Positions 16,264 to 21,768 of a stretch of DNA of 41,174 nt are shown piece by piece (position 1 is the first letter of the stretch; each line of letters opens with the position of its first letter). The notes under the pieces are model-generated. The model saw only the letters and a list, made by a program, of their open reading frames with translations, did not search any database and was not told where the DNA came from. Source of the stretch: a virus; IMG/VR virus record IMGVR_UViG_3300047409_000291, positions 1 to 41,174 of that record; one strand, written 5' to 3'. The position numbers and the translations under genes are program-made.

Positions 16264-16529
16264 TACTTTTCTCCGATCATCATCTGCGTCACGGCCTGCG
16301 CCAGTTTCGCGCGCAGCAGCAGCGATTTCAATTTCCGGCCTTCGCCTTTTTTCTTTGCAATTTCCACGCGCTTGTCGGATTCAGCCTTTGCGCGCTCCTG
16401 ATCCTTTTGCGGAATGAGCACTGCATGAAGCATTTCGCCAATGAGCATGTCGCTGTTCGATTCTTTCTCCCAACATTCCAAGGCCGCGTTGATCGTTTCC
16501 AATTCTTCCTGGGTTAATTCGATTTGCAT
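16263..16529 (-). CDS. Small charged helical protein
   Basis: The ATG at 16529 is chosen because AAGGGGGACTGAA lies just upstream at normal distance; a longer frame from 16556 enters the upstream gene. The 88-residue product is helical (LTQEELETINAALECWEKES) with a Lys-rich C-terminal half (KRVEIAKKKGEGRKLKSLLL). No family recognised. Confidence 0.65.
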   Translation of the reverse strand: MQIELTQEELETINAALECWEKESNSDMLIGEMLHAVLIPQKDQERAKAESDKRVEIAKKKGEGRKLKSLLLRAKLAQAVTQMMIGEK

Positions 16530-16530
16530 T

Positions 16531-17421
16531 TCAGTCCCCCTTGAAAATGTCGGCAACGTTGAACGGGATGCCGTCCGCGTCGGCGTCGGACTGCTGGCGC
16601 CCTTCCTGCTCCGCCAACATCCAGGCGCGCGGCTCAGCCCAATGAATCCTGGGCGAGTACGCGGGCCACTTACCGGCCTCCAGGCACGATTTCCAGGTTG
16701 CCAGGGCTACGGCCAGCTTCGCCTCGGCCAGCGCGTTCCACGCGGGCGCCAGCCCTATCAGCGAGCAGGAATAGGGCGGCTTCTGCTCTTGGACGAGAGT
16801 AACCACGCGGCAGTCTCCGTGCATATCGGCAATCGAGCGGACCCCGCGCTCGTAGAGCACGATGCCGGTGTCGTATCCGGGGAGCTGCGTTCTGATCCAG
16901 CTATCCGGCGCCGCGGAGCCCGGTGTGGTCTTGAAACTCAGGCAAATCCTGCGATCCGCGGTCAACCAATCCGGGCGCACCTTGCAACGCACGTCGTCCA
17001 CATCGAAGATGATGGTCGATTCCGCTTCCCCGGTACTGAATATCCCGGCGATCTCGCTGGACGCCACGAACGCCTGCGCCGCCTTGACCATCGTCCAGAC
17101 CTCGGAAACTTTCCGCTCCAGGATCGGCAGTTTGCCAGCCGCGCGGGCCTCATCTCGCGCCTGCTGCGCCGCTTTCGTGCGCCAGTCGGGCGCGTCCACC
17201 ACCACCAGCGAGGAAGTTCCGCCCTCAAGTAAGCAGGCATGGGCAAAGGTTCCGATGTCGGCGTCATTGTTGTCCTTGCGCGCGCGGTCCGGGTTCCAGG
17301 GGCTTTCCGTCCAGGCATGCAGGGGACTATGGTCCAGCAACGTCTGGGCGAGGCCGGCGCTAAACGCCTGCTCGTCAAGGTATGCGGCCATCGGCAACGC
17401 TGAAAAGATACCCGGTTTCAC
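16531..17421 (-). CDS. RecE-like PD-(D/E)XK exonuclease-family protein with altered active site
   Basis: A 296-residue protein from a GTG after AAGGGAGGGAACAAA. Features of the RecE/DUF3799-type nuclease fold are visible: DIGTFAHACLLEG (helix with His, about 55-67), KVRPDWL (Asp151) and a QxxxY motif (QLPGY). The strand that should end in D-x-K reads LSFKTT: Ser162-Phe-Lys164 replaces the usual Asp-x-Lys. The fold is therefore recognisable but the second metal ligand seems lost. With the Sak4-like ATPase it forms an exonuclease/annealase pair; whether it still cuts DNA is uncertain. Confidence 0.75.
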   Translation of the reverse strand: MKPGIFSALPMAAYLDEQAFSAGLAQTLLDHSPLHAWTESPWNPDRARKDNNDADIGTFAHACLLEGGTSSLVVVDAPDWRTKAAQQARDEARAAGKLPILERKVSEVWTMVKAAQAFVASSEIAGIFSTGEAESTIIFDVDDVRCKVRPDWLTADRRICLSFKTTPGSAAPDSWIRTQLPGYDTGIVLYERGVRSIADMHGDCRVVTLVQEQKPPYSCSLIGLAPAWNALAEAKLAVALATWKSCLEAGKWPAYSPRIHWAEPRAWMLAEQEGRQQSDADADGIPFNVADIFKGD

Positions 17422-17436
17422 TTTGTTCCCTCCCTT

Positions 17437-17556
17437 TCAAAAATCACAGCACACGGCGGCGACGATGCAGGCGAAAAAAAGCGCGAGGCAAATCGATCCG
17501 CCGATAACGTGTCCGAAGGAATAAAGCACAATTGCCGCGACCAGAAATAGAATCAC
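17437..17556 (-). CDS. 39-residue membrane peptide, GTG start
   Basis: A GTG at 17556 follows an excellent ribosome site (AAGGAGGGAGAGC). The product has two hydrophobic stretches (ILFLVAAIVLYSFGHVIGG and ICLALFFACIVAAVCC) and ends in DF. It is the first gene after the structured RNA region and is followed 15 bp later by the RecE-like gene. A real small membrane protein is likely; the role is unknown. Confidence 0.65.
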   Translation of the reverse strand: MILFLVAAIVLYSFGHVIGGSICLALFFACIVAAVCCDF

Positions 17557-17691
17557 GCTCTCCCTCCTTTTTTCGCCAAACCCCAAAACCTTCCGGAAAG
17601 CTCCGGACGGCATTTACTCAGGCAACCCCAATAAAAAAACAGGGCAACCCCTTAAAACCTTCAACAAAGCCCCCCTTCCCCGCAAAAGCGG

Positions 17692-17746
17692 AAAAAAAAG
17701 AGGGGCACCTTCAGGGTAGTCGCGCAGTGGTCGAGACCGCGACCCC
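17692..17746 (-). terminator. Possible intrinsic terminator of the structured RNA
   Basis: GUCGCG (17743-17738) pairs with CGCGAC (17724-17719), flanked by G-rich and C-rich arms, then CCCCUC and eight U residues (17699-17692). The outer stem is interrupted by a small ACC/GGU hairpin, so efficiency is uncertain. A second U7 tract (17639-17633) follows a weak 4-bp stem farther along. Confidence 0.45.
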
Positions 17747-18054
17747 ACATCGATGTTACGTCGCCCGACACGTAATCCTGCGGCTTCGATGTCCGCCCAG
17801 CCGGGAAGTGTTCGGGTAGTTGCCCGGTGTAACCTTCCTGCCTCTGTCGCGTGGGTTCCCCCGAGGTTCCGGGAATTAGCTGACGCGCCCTGACGGCGCG
17901 CAAGAAAGTACGTTAGGCGGTGCGCCCTGGCAATGGAATCCTGGTCGGCGGGACTATGGGCGCTGGCAGGTTGCCAAGACGCACCGCATAACAAACGTTG
18001 AACCATAGTCCTGTGTAACCGGCTTCCATACCGGTGCGCCTTTCTTGAGCGCGC
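17692..18054 (-). ncRNA. Structured RNA of about 360 nt (novel ncRNA or riboregulatory leader)
   Basis: No convincing gene occupies this stretch. The predicted start (about 18054-18052) falls at the 5' strand of a long helix: 18054-18040 pairs with 17908-17896 (6 bp, a 2-nt bulge, 7 bp). Inside it are a 5-bp hairpin (18035-18031/18022-18018), a perfect 9-bp helix (18011-18003/17959-17951) and a 14-bp helix with two G-U pairs (17987-17974/17930-17917). The last two interleave as a pseudoknot. 3' of the closing helix are a 6-bp hairpin that competes with it (17900-17895/17889-17884), a 6-bp hairpin near 17775-17755 (UUACGU/ACGUAA) and a final stem before U8. It could be a free RNA or the leader of the recombination genes. 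Confidence 0.6.
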
Positions 18055-18058
18055 AAAT

Positions 18059-18087
18059 ATCATACTTTCCCCATTTTTCGTTGTCAA
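18059..18087 (-). promoter_or_regulatory. Consensus sigma70 promoter for the structured RNA
   Basis: TTGACA (18087-18082), an optimal 17-bp spacer and TATGAT (18064-18059) make the strongest promoter match noticed in the window. The -35 box begins on the base after the stop codon of the upstream gene. The expected start falls at the first base of the closing helix of the structured RNA. Confidence 0.75.
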
Positions 18088-18342
18088 CTATGAACCACTT
18101 TTCAACGGCCTTCCGGCCAGGTCCAGGTCGCCCGCGCTGGTGGTGACGTGTTTGTCCGCGCGTTCGTCCGGTTTGTCGTCGTGAAAATCGGCTGGAGTCA
18201 AATTGAGTGCCCAGTAAGCTCCGCGCGCAAATCCAAGCATGTACAAATCGTCAATCGCAGGTATGCGAACAATTTTTGGCATTTCGCCAAGGTCAACTTC
18301 AAGCTGGCTGCGAGCAGCGGCTTTAATATCTGATAAATTCAT
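18088..18342 (-). CDS. Small hypothetical protein
   Basis: An 84-residue protein (LSDIKAAARSQLEVDLGEMP, LYMLGFARGAYWALNL) with an acidic/polar tail. Its start overlaps the stop of the zinc-ribbon gene, and its stop directly abuts the consensus promoter for the structured RNA. Function unknown. Confidence 0.65.
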   Translation of the reverse strand: MNLSDIKAAARSQLEVDLGEMPKIVRIPAIDDLYMLGFARGAYWALNLTPADFHDDKPDERADKHVTTSAGDLDLAGRPLKSGS

Positions 18343-18530
18343 TTCTCACCCTCCCTGATCCGGCGCTCTTCCCATCCGTCACCCGGCGGATCGCGCACTA
18401 CCTTCGCTTTCCATGCAACCATCGGCATTCCGCAAAGATCGCACATCGGATGATCGCCAGGCGCAATCTCGCCCGCGCGGATTTCCCGCGTTTCGCCGCA
18501 ACCGATGCACTTGGCGACTACGCTTTCCAC
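18339..18530 (-). CDS. Zinc-ribbon protein
   Basis: A 63-residue protein from a GTG inside the end of the upstream gene. KCIGCGETREI and MCDLCGMPM form two CxxC knuckles about 20 residues apart, a typical four-Cys zinc ribbon. The C-terminal half is basic and acidic mixed. Small zinc ribbons of this kind are common in phage early operons; the target is unknown. Confidence 0.65.
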   Translation of the reverse strand: MESVVAKCIGCGETREIRAGEIAPGDHPMCDLCGMPMVAWKAKVVRDPPGDGWEERRIREGEK

Positions 18531-18682
18531 TTTGGCGCCCTCGCCCCGCGATCGAGAACATAGATCCCGCGCTGCCTAAGGTAAGCAATCGCCCTTGCCC
18601 TCTTTTCGTCCATCGTCACCGCGCGGGGCAGGGGATCAGCCGGGCGCTCGATTTGCTTTACCAGTCTCAATCGAAATTGCAT
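18518..18682 (-). CDS. 54-residue basic protein
   Basis: An ATG at 18682 with a near-perfect ribosome site (AGGAGGAAGCC). The product is strongly basic (MQFRLRLVKQIERP, DEKRARAIAYLRQRGIYVLD, RGARAPKWKA) and overlaps the zinc-ribbon gene by 13 bp. Likely a genuine small early protein, perhaps nucleic-acid binding. Confidence 0.65.
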   Translation of the reverse strand: MQFRLRLVKQIERPADPLPRAVTMDEKRARAIAYLRQRGIYVLDRGARAPKWKA

Positions 18683-18713
18683 GGCTTCCTCCTAGAAAAT
18701 CCTCCCTGCGGTT

Positions 18714-18902
18714 TTACTTATTCGCCTGCATTGCCGCGTCGATTGCGGCGTCCATTTCGTGTGGCGCATCAATAAATGCACCGCTCGCCAAGTCGGTGAT
18801 GCCAAACCGGTCTAGCTTGCGAAACCAGCGCCAGCGCTCTGCGTCCCGTTGAAGTTCGGCAAGCTCGGACGCGCGCACCGGGATTACATCGTGCTCAGTC
18901 AT
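18714..18902 (-). CDS. Small protein with RDAERWRWFR...DAAIDAAM motif
   Basis: A 62-residue protein consisting almost only of the module also found at the C-terminus of the 275-residue protein at 13575: ELQRDAERWRWFRKL, then MDAAIDAAM. In many phages this module ends longer accessory proteins. A free-standing copy in the same operon suggests duplication or recombination. Function unknown. Confidence 0.65.
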   Translation of the reverse strand: MTEHDVIPVRASELAELQRDAERWRWFRKLDRFGITDLASGAFIDAPHEMDAAIDAAMQANK

Positions 18903-19087
18903 TTCCTTCCGCTCTCTGCAATTAATTCGCGCGCCATTTTTCCGAGCGGCGCATCGGTGTCCTGGAAATACTCGGCAACCGCAAGCGCGAGCACTAGAAG
19001 ATTGTCTCGCTGCCGTATCAATTGTTCAACGTCAGGCGGGTGATCTGTGATTGCCGCGTGAAGTCTAAATATGTCTTTTTCAGTCAT
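18899..19087 (-). CDS. Small helical protein
   Basis: A 62-residue protein (FRLHAAITDHPPDVEQLIRQ, NLLVLALAVAEYFQDT) with starts and stops overlapping both neighbours. The middle is hydrophobic but too interrupted for a clear membrane helix. Function unknown. Confidence 0.6.
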   Translation of the reverse strand: MTEKDIFRLHAAITDHPPDVEQLIRQRDNLLVLALAVAEYFQDTDAPLGKMARELIAESGRK

Positions 19088-19380
19088 CTTGTCGCCTTTT
19101 CGATCACACGGCTAATCTCGTCATGCACATCTAGTCCGAGTCCGCCTTTACGATCCAGCCATTGCAGGCACTCCAGCAGATCGGGCGCGGCGGCGATCAG
19201 CGTGGCGTTGGCTCGATCTTCATTTGGGCTAATGCAGTGATCGCGATTCATCGTATCCGCGATAGGCCCATGCCGATTGAGAATCGGCGCATTAATGGTG
19301 AAAAAACCCGGATCGTCTGGAAACGGTTTTGGATCGCACTGCTCGTGCTCGGCTTCCCACGGTCCAGGCGTGTGACTCAT
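19084..19380 (-). CDS. MSHTPGPW-type conserved phage protein
   Basis: The ATG at 19380 gives 98 residues starting MSHTPGPWEAE, the invariant beginning of a common early phage family, and has AGAGAGGG upstream; an ATG at 19434 adds 18 residues that do not fit the family. ANATLIAAAPDLLECLQWL, also typical, follows. The role of the family is unknown to me. Confidence 0.75.
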   Translation of the reverse strand: MSHTPGPWEAEHEQCDPKPFPDDPGFFTINAPILNRHGPIADTMNRDHCISPNEDRANATLIAAAPDLLECLQWLDRKGGLGLDVHDEISRVIEKATR

Positions 19381-19420
19381 TTTCCAGCCCTCTCTGCAAG
19401 CGTACCATGCGGCGTCATAA

Positions 19421-19624
19421 TCACGGCATATCATCTATTTCAGAATACCCACACTCGTTGCAGGTCCAGACGTAATAACCGCATCCGTCCATGTCGAATT
19501 CTTTCCTGCGCGTCCCGGTTTCATGCGGGCAGTTACCCATCGCGCGTTCCATCGCGTTATGTTCGCGCAGGGCCGCAGATTGCGCTTGCTCGCGCTCGAT
19601 CTTCGGGAAAGCGTTACGCGACAT
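19421..19624 (-). CDS. Small zinc-binding protein
   Basis: A 67-residue protein: helical N-terminus (KIEREQAQSAALREHNAMER), then NCPHETGTRRKEF and WTCNECGY. C-x-H and CxxC could bind one zinc. No named family recognised. Confidence 0.6.
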   Translation of the reverse strand: MSRNAFPKIEREQAQSAALREHNAMERAMGNCPHETGTRRKEFDMDGCGYYVWTCNECGYSEIDDMP

Positions 19625-19668
19625 GGTTCGTCCTTTCTCGCGTTAAAATTCCATCGCCTCGGCCAGAC

Positions 19669-19830
19669 TTACGATTTCTTGTACGCCGCGAATTGCCGCT
19701 GTTCGTACTCGTCGCGCGCTGTGAGCCAGCCTGCGACATATGCGTCACCATCAACATCACGCGGCGGGATAACTGCGTGCTCCTGTTCAAACGCTATGCG
19801 CCCCGCTTCAAAACTTTGCCGTTTGTTCAT
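19669..19830 (-). CDS. Small RMF/CrpP-like protein (tentative)
   Basis: The ATG at 19830 with GGGGGGAACGGA upstream is preferred over 19869. The 53-residue product (SFEAGRIAFEQEHAVIPP, then YVAGWLTARDEYEQRQ) has the size and the A-x2-G ... GW-x-A-R spacing of ribosome modulation factor/CrpP-type proteins, several of which occur in phages. The resemblance is weak and rests on a few residues. Confidence 0.55.
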   Translation of the reverse strand: MNKRQSFEAGRIAFEQEHAVIPPRDVDGDAYVAGWLTARDEYEQRQFAAYKKS

Positions 19831-19872
19831 TTCCGTTCCCCCCTTTTCGCGCCGCCGCTCAGCACACAAATG

Positions 19873-20034
19873 TTACGATTGCTGCGTTTGATTGGCTGCG
19901 CGCTCCGCCACTTCAACGGCATCATCGCGCTGCAGTCCGTCCACCAGTCTGTTGCGCTGTTGCGTGGTCCAACCGCGTCTGCGCAAAACTTCAAGTGCTG
20001 CGGTGATTCTCGCGTTGGCCTCGGTGCGTTCCAT
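19873..20034 (-). CDS. 53-residue helical protein, first gene of the leftward early operon
   Basis: An ATG at 20034 preceded by TAGGAGAGAACGAAA. The product (ERTEANARITAALEVLRRRG, LVDGLQRDDAVEVAERAA) is short, helical and Arg-rich. It is the promoter-proximal gene of the leftward operon, about 45 bp downstream of the predicted start, so it is probably expressed early and strongly. Function unknown. Confidence 0.65.
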   Translation of the reverse strand: MERTEANARITAALEVLRRRGWTTQQRNRLVDGLQRDDAVEVAERAANQTQQS

Positions 20035-20077
20035 TTTCGTTCTCTCCTAATTTCCCGCGCAATTGCGGTATGACTGC

Positions 20078-20106
20078 ATCATTCCAGATTATAATTAATT
20101 TGTCAA
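20078..20106 (-). promoter_or_regulatory. Leftward early promoter
   Basis: TTGACA (20106-20101), 17 bp and AATGAT (20083-20078). A perfect TATAAT (20093-20088) lies inside the spacer and could serve as an alternative -10 with a poor -35. The -35 overlaps the operator palindrome. Confidence 0.55.
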
Positions 20107-20125
20107 CAGGAAAAACAAATTAATT
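20093..20125. promoter_or_regulatory. Operator: perfect 11-bp inverted repeat between divergent promoters
   Basis: AATTAATTTGT (20093-20103) and ACAAATTAATT (20115-20125) are exact inverted copies separated by 11 bp, so the half-site centres lie two helical turns apart. The element covers the leftward -35 and abuts the rightward -35. This is the geometry of a dimeric repressor or switch site. The HTH protein encoded at 20175 is one candidate ligand. Confidence 0.7.
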
Positions 20126-20153
20126 TTTAATTGTCGTAACTATCTGCTATATT
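20126..20153 (+). promoter_or_regulatory. Rightward early promoter, extended -10
   Basis: TGC-TATATT (20145-20153) is an extended -10; a poor -35 (TTTAAT, 20126-20131) lies 16 bp upstream. It faces the HTH gene at 20175. Confidence 0.5.
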
Positions 20154-20174
20154 GCAGTTTTGAGGAGGAACAAA

Positions 20175-20351
20175 TTGATTACCACAACACAATGCGCAGA
20201 AAAATGGCAGTGTACGCGCCAGCGGGTGCTTCAATTGATTATGTCTGGCAAAATCAAGGGCGCACGCAAGCAAGGGCACGTGTGGATGATCCCGGAACGT
20301 GCGCGGATGCCGCTAAAGGGCAAACCTGGGCCGAGGCCGAAACCGGCATGA
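20175..20351 (+). CDS. Small helix-turn-helix DNA-binding protein (excisionase/HTH_17-like)
   Basis: AGGAGG (20163-20168) sits 6 bp before a TTG at 20175, so this start (58 residues) is preferred over a TTG at 20160 that would place the ribosome site inside the gene. ITTTQCAEKWQCTRQRVLQL is a MerR/excisionase-type winged HTH, followed by MSGKIKGARKQGHVWMIP, the wing, and a basic Pro-rich tail. First gene of the rightward early operon; it likely binds the adjacent palindrome or acts as a DNA-bending factor. With no integrase seen, a regulatory role is favoured. Confidence 0.75.
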   Translation: MITTTQCAEKWQCTRQRVLQLIMSGKIKGARKQGHVWMIPERARMPLKGKPGPRPKPA

Positions 20352-20545
20352 TCGAAACCACCACGCCGGAACTGCCTGCCGAACGCTGCGGCAACTGCGC
20401 AAACTCTACTGCTGCAGAGGGGCGCATGGGTGAAGCGGGTTATGTGCAATGCCGTTTTGAGCGAGCCTACGAATACCGTTCAGCGCACTATCCGTGCGTG
20501 TTCCTGCCGTCGCGTTGGATCGCCAAACTTGAGCGCAAACCGTGA
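20348..20545 (+). CDS. Small Cys-rich protein
   Basis: A 65-residue protein; ATG overlaps the previous stop. RCGNCANS, YVQCRFERA and YPCVFLPSRW give four Cys spaced like a small zinc fold common in phage early genes. Its stop overlaps the next start (GTGA). Function unknown. Confidence 0.65.
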   Translation: MIETTTPELPAERCGNCANSTAAEGRMGEAGYVQCRFERAYEYRSAHYPCVFLPSRWIAKLERKP

Positions 20546-20844
20546 AAGAACTGATCCCGCCGATCCTGCACCGCCTGGGGCCTCTATCAATCGAGCGCAT
20601 CGGCGCCGAGCTCGGCAATCCGAACGATCGTACCCTGCGCGCCTGGCTCACTGCGCTGCGCGACGAAGGGCGCATCCGTCAGTGGTACTCAGGGCGCTCC
20701 GCCGACAACGGCCGCATTTACACATACGAGATATCGCGCGCCTCGCTTCCATTGCCGACGATGCGCGCGACCGAGTACCGGCAGGCGCGGCCATCGCGCA
20801 CGCCGCCCGAACGGGTGCGCCGCCTGTTCCGCGCCGAGTGCTAA
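20542..20844 (+). CDS. Winged-helix-like regulator candidate
   Basis: A 100-residue protein from a GTG. LIPPILHRLGPLSIERIGAE, then RTLRAWLTALRDEGRIRQW, reads as a helix-turn-helix with a following wing strand (GRIYTYEISR), and the C-terminus is Arg-rich. The pattern is that of small winged-helix proteins that sense or set promoter state. Gene identity is not certain; the region downstream is non-coding and structured. Confidence 0.65.
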   Translation: MKELIPPILHRLGPLSIERIGAELGNPNDRTLRAWLTALRDEGRIRQWYSGRSADNGRIYTYEISRASLPLPTMRATEYRQARPSRTPPERVRRLFRAEC

Positions 20845-21113
20845 ACTGACGCGCAACCGGCCGCGGTAAGTTCCCTCCTGCCGCCGGCTAGGCCCCGGAT
20901 CGCTTTCCTATGCCGCGCATGCGTTCCGGGGCCGACCCGAGATGCTCGGCGCGTGCGGCAACCGGGGCCACGCGCGGCTGAGACAGCCCCCGGCGTGCGG
21001 GTTGCGCCGGGGGCGAACAGAACGCTCGACCGCGTGCACCTATCAGCGCGCCGGAGAAGCTAGGCCCGGATCTGGCGCACCGTCAGTCCGGGCCGCCCAC
21101 GGAGCACGATGGT
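20845..21113 (+). other. GC-rich non-coding region with four perfect hairpins (structured RNA candidate)
   Basis: No credible gene. Four perfect inverted repeats follow one another: 20891-20899/20925-20933 (9 bp), 20949-20955/20969-20975 (7 bp), 20986-20995/21005-21014 (10 bp) and 21063-21070/21087-21094 (8 bp). None is followed by a U tract, so they are not ordinary terminators. The strand is inferred from the flanking rightward genes. The frame at 20942-21226 is a compositional accident (Arg/Cys/Gly-rich, no ribosome site). Confidence 0.5.
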
Positions 21114-21293
21114 GTGATTGTTTCCCGCCGCAAACCAGGCCCCGATCACAGCGCGGTGATGCGCGGGATTGCGCGGATGAAACGATTCGAGCGCGAGCGG
21201 GCAGCCTGGGTCAGATTACACCCTAACTACACTCAGGACGAACTGCGCCGGGCGATGGATGAACTGGCGGCGAGGCTGACGCCGGGGGCGTAG
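21114..21293 (+). CDS. 59-residue basic protein, GTG start
   Basis: GGAG (21101-21104) lies 9 bp before a GTG at 21114. The product begins VIVSRRKPGPDHSAV and ends RAAWVRLHPNYTQDELRRAM then DELAARL, a convincing helical sequence with natural codon use, unlike the overlapping frame. Upstream stretches of the same frame are non-native-looking, which supports this late start. Function unknown. Confidence 0.55.
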   Translation: MIVSRRKPGPDHSAVMRGIARMKRFERERAAWVRLHPNYTQDELRRAMDELAARLTPGA

Positions 21294-21432
21294 GCTCTTG
21301 ATTTCAGGCGATTGATGGTCTAGGATTGAATCTCGTCCGGCCTGCAACCGGATTGCCCGAAGCGAGTACGACCGGCGGCGCCCAACACGCCGCCGGCCTC
21401 GCCTTCATGCCCTTGTTGGGGGAGACCCAAAA
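21294..21432 (+). other. Non-coding leader with two hairpins
   Basis: A 139-bp gap. UCCGG/CCGGA (21336-21340/21348-21352) and a perfect 9-bp stem CCGGCGGCG/CGCCGCCGG (21372-21380/21388-21396) with a 7-nt loop precede the ribosome site of the next gene (GGGGGAG). There is no U tract. It may be a translational or processing element. Confidence 0.4.
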
Positions 21433-21765
21433 ATGACTCAAGCCGTGTTGTTCATCGAAGACCGGGCGTGCCCGTTCTACGTTTGCGACGTCTGCAAGCT
21501 CAATATTTATGACCCCGGAATGGCAATGGTTGCGTGGGGTCAGTCCATAAAAGATACTCCCAAACGCATTCTTACCATTCATGTCCACAAAGGCGATTGT
21601 TTGGACCTGTTCGAGCATGATTTGCCGAAAGGCGAAGAGTTGATGACGGTTGAATTGACGCACAACGTCAGGATGCTGCTCGACAACACATTCAGGAAGG
21701 ATAAGCGCGCGCTTGATCGTATCGTTGGGGAGCTTTCGGGCACGGTAGAACGCATGGATTTTTAG
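21433..21765 (+). CDS. Conserved-type early phage protein with Cys pair
   Basis: A 110-residue protein with a strong ribosome site. The N-terminal VLFIEDRACPFYVCDVCKLN carries C-x3-C-x2-C, then IHVHKGDC; the C-terminal half is helical (RMLLDNTFRKDKRALDRIVG). Cys/His ligands suggest zinc. It is 3 bp upstream of the helicase gene, so the two are probably co-translated. Function unknown. Confidence 0.7.
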   Translation: MTQAVLFIEDRACPFYVCDVCKLNIYDPGMAMVAWGQSIKDTPKRILTIHVHKGDCLDLFEHDLPKGEELMTVELTHNVRMLLDNTFRKDKRALDRIVGELSGTVERMDF

Positions 21766-21768
21766 TCC

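Noticed and set aside
17692-18054. tmRNA (including a permuted two-piece form), RNase P RNA, 6S RNA or a group I/II intron
   Set aside because: No CCA-type acceptor ends, no tag peptide frame, no conserved RNase P core sequence, no group I P7 core beyond a chance GACUA, no domain V hairpin and no 6S-type central bubble. A covariance search would settle it.
17614-18087. A 157-residue frame spanning the structured RNA
   Set aside because: It needs a TTG start inside the -35 box, has no ribosome site, is Arg/Gly-rich with no natural protein features, and its codons would have to encode every stem as well. A long GC-rich stretch often leaves such a frame by chance.
20942-21226. A 94-residue frame in the hairpin region
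   Set aside because: Cys/Arg/Gly-rich with no ribosome site, and it runs through four perfect hairpins; the 59-residue frame at 21114 is the better coding candidate there.
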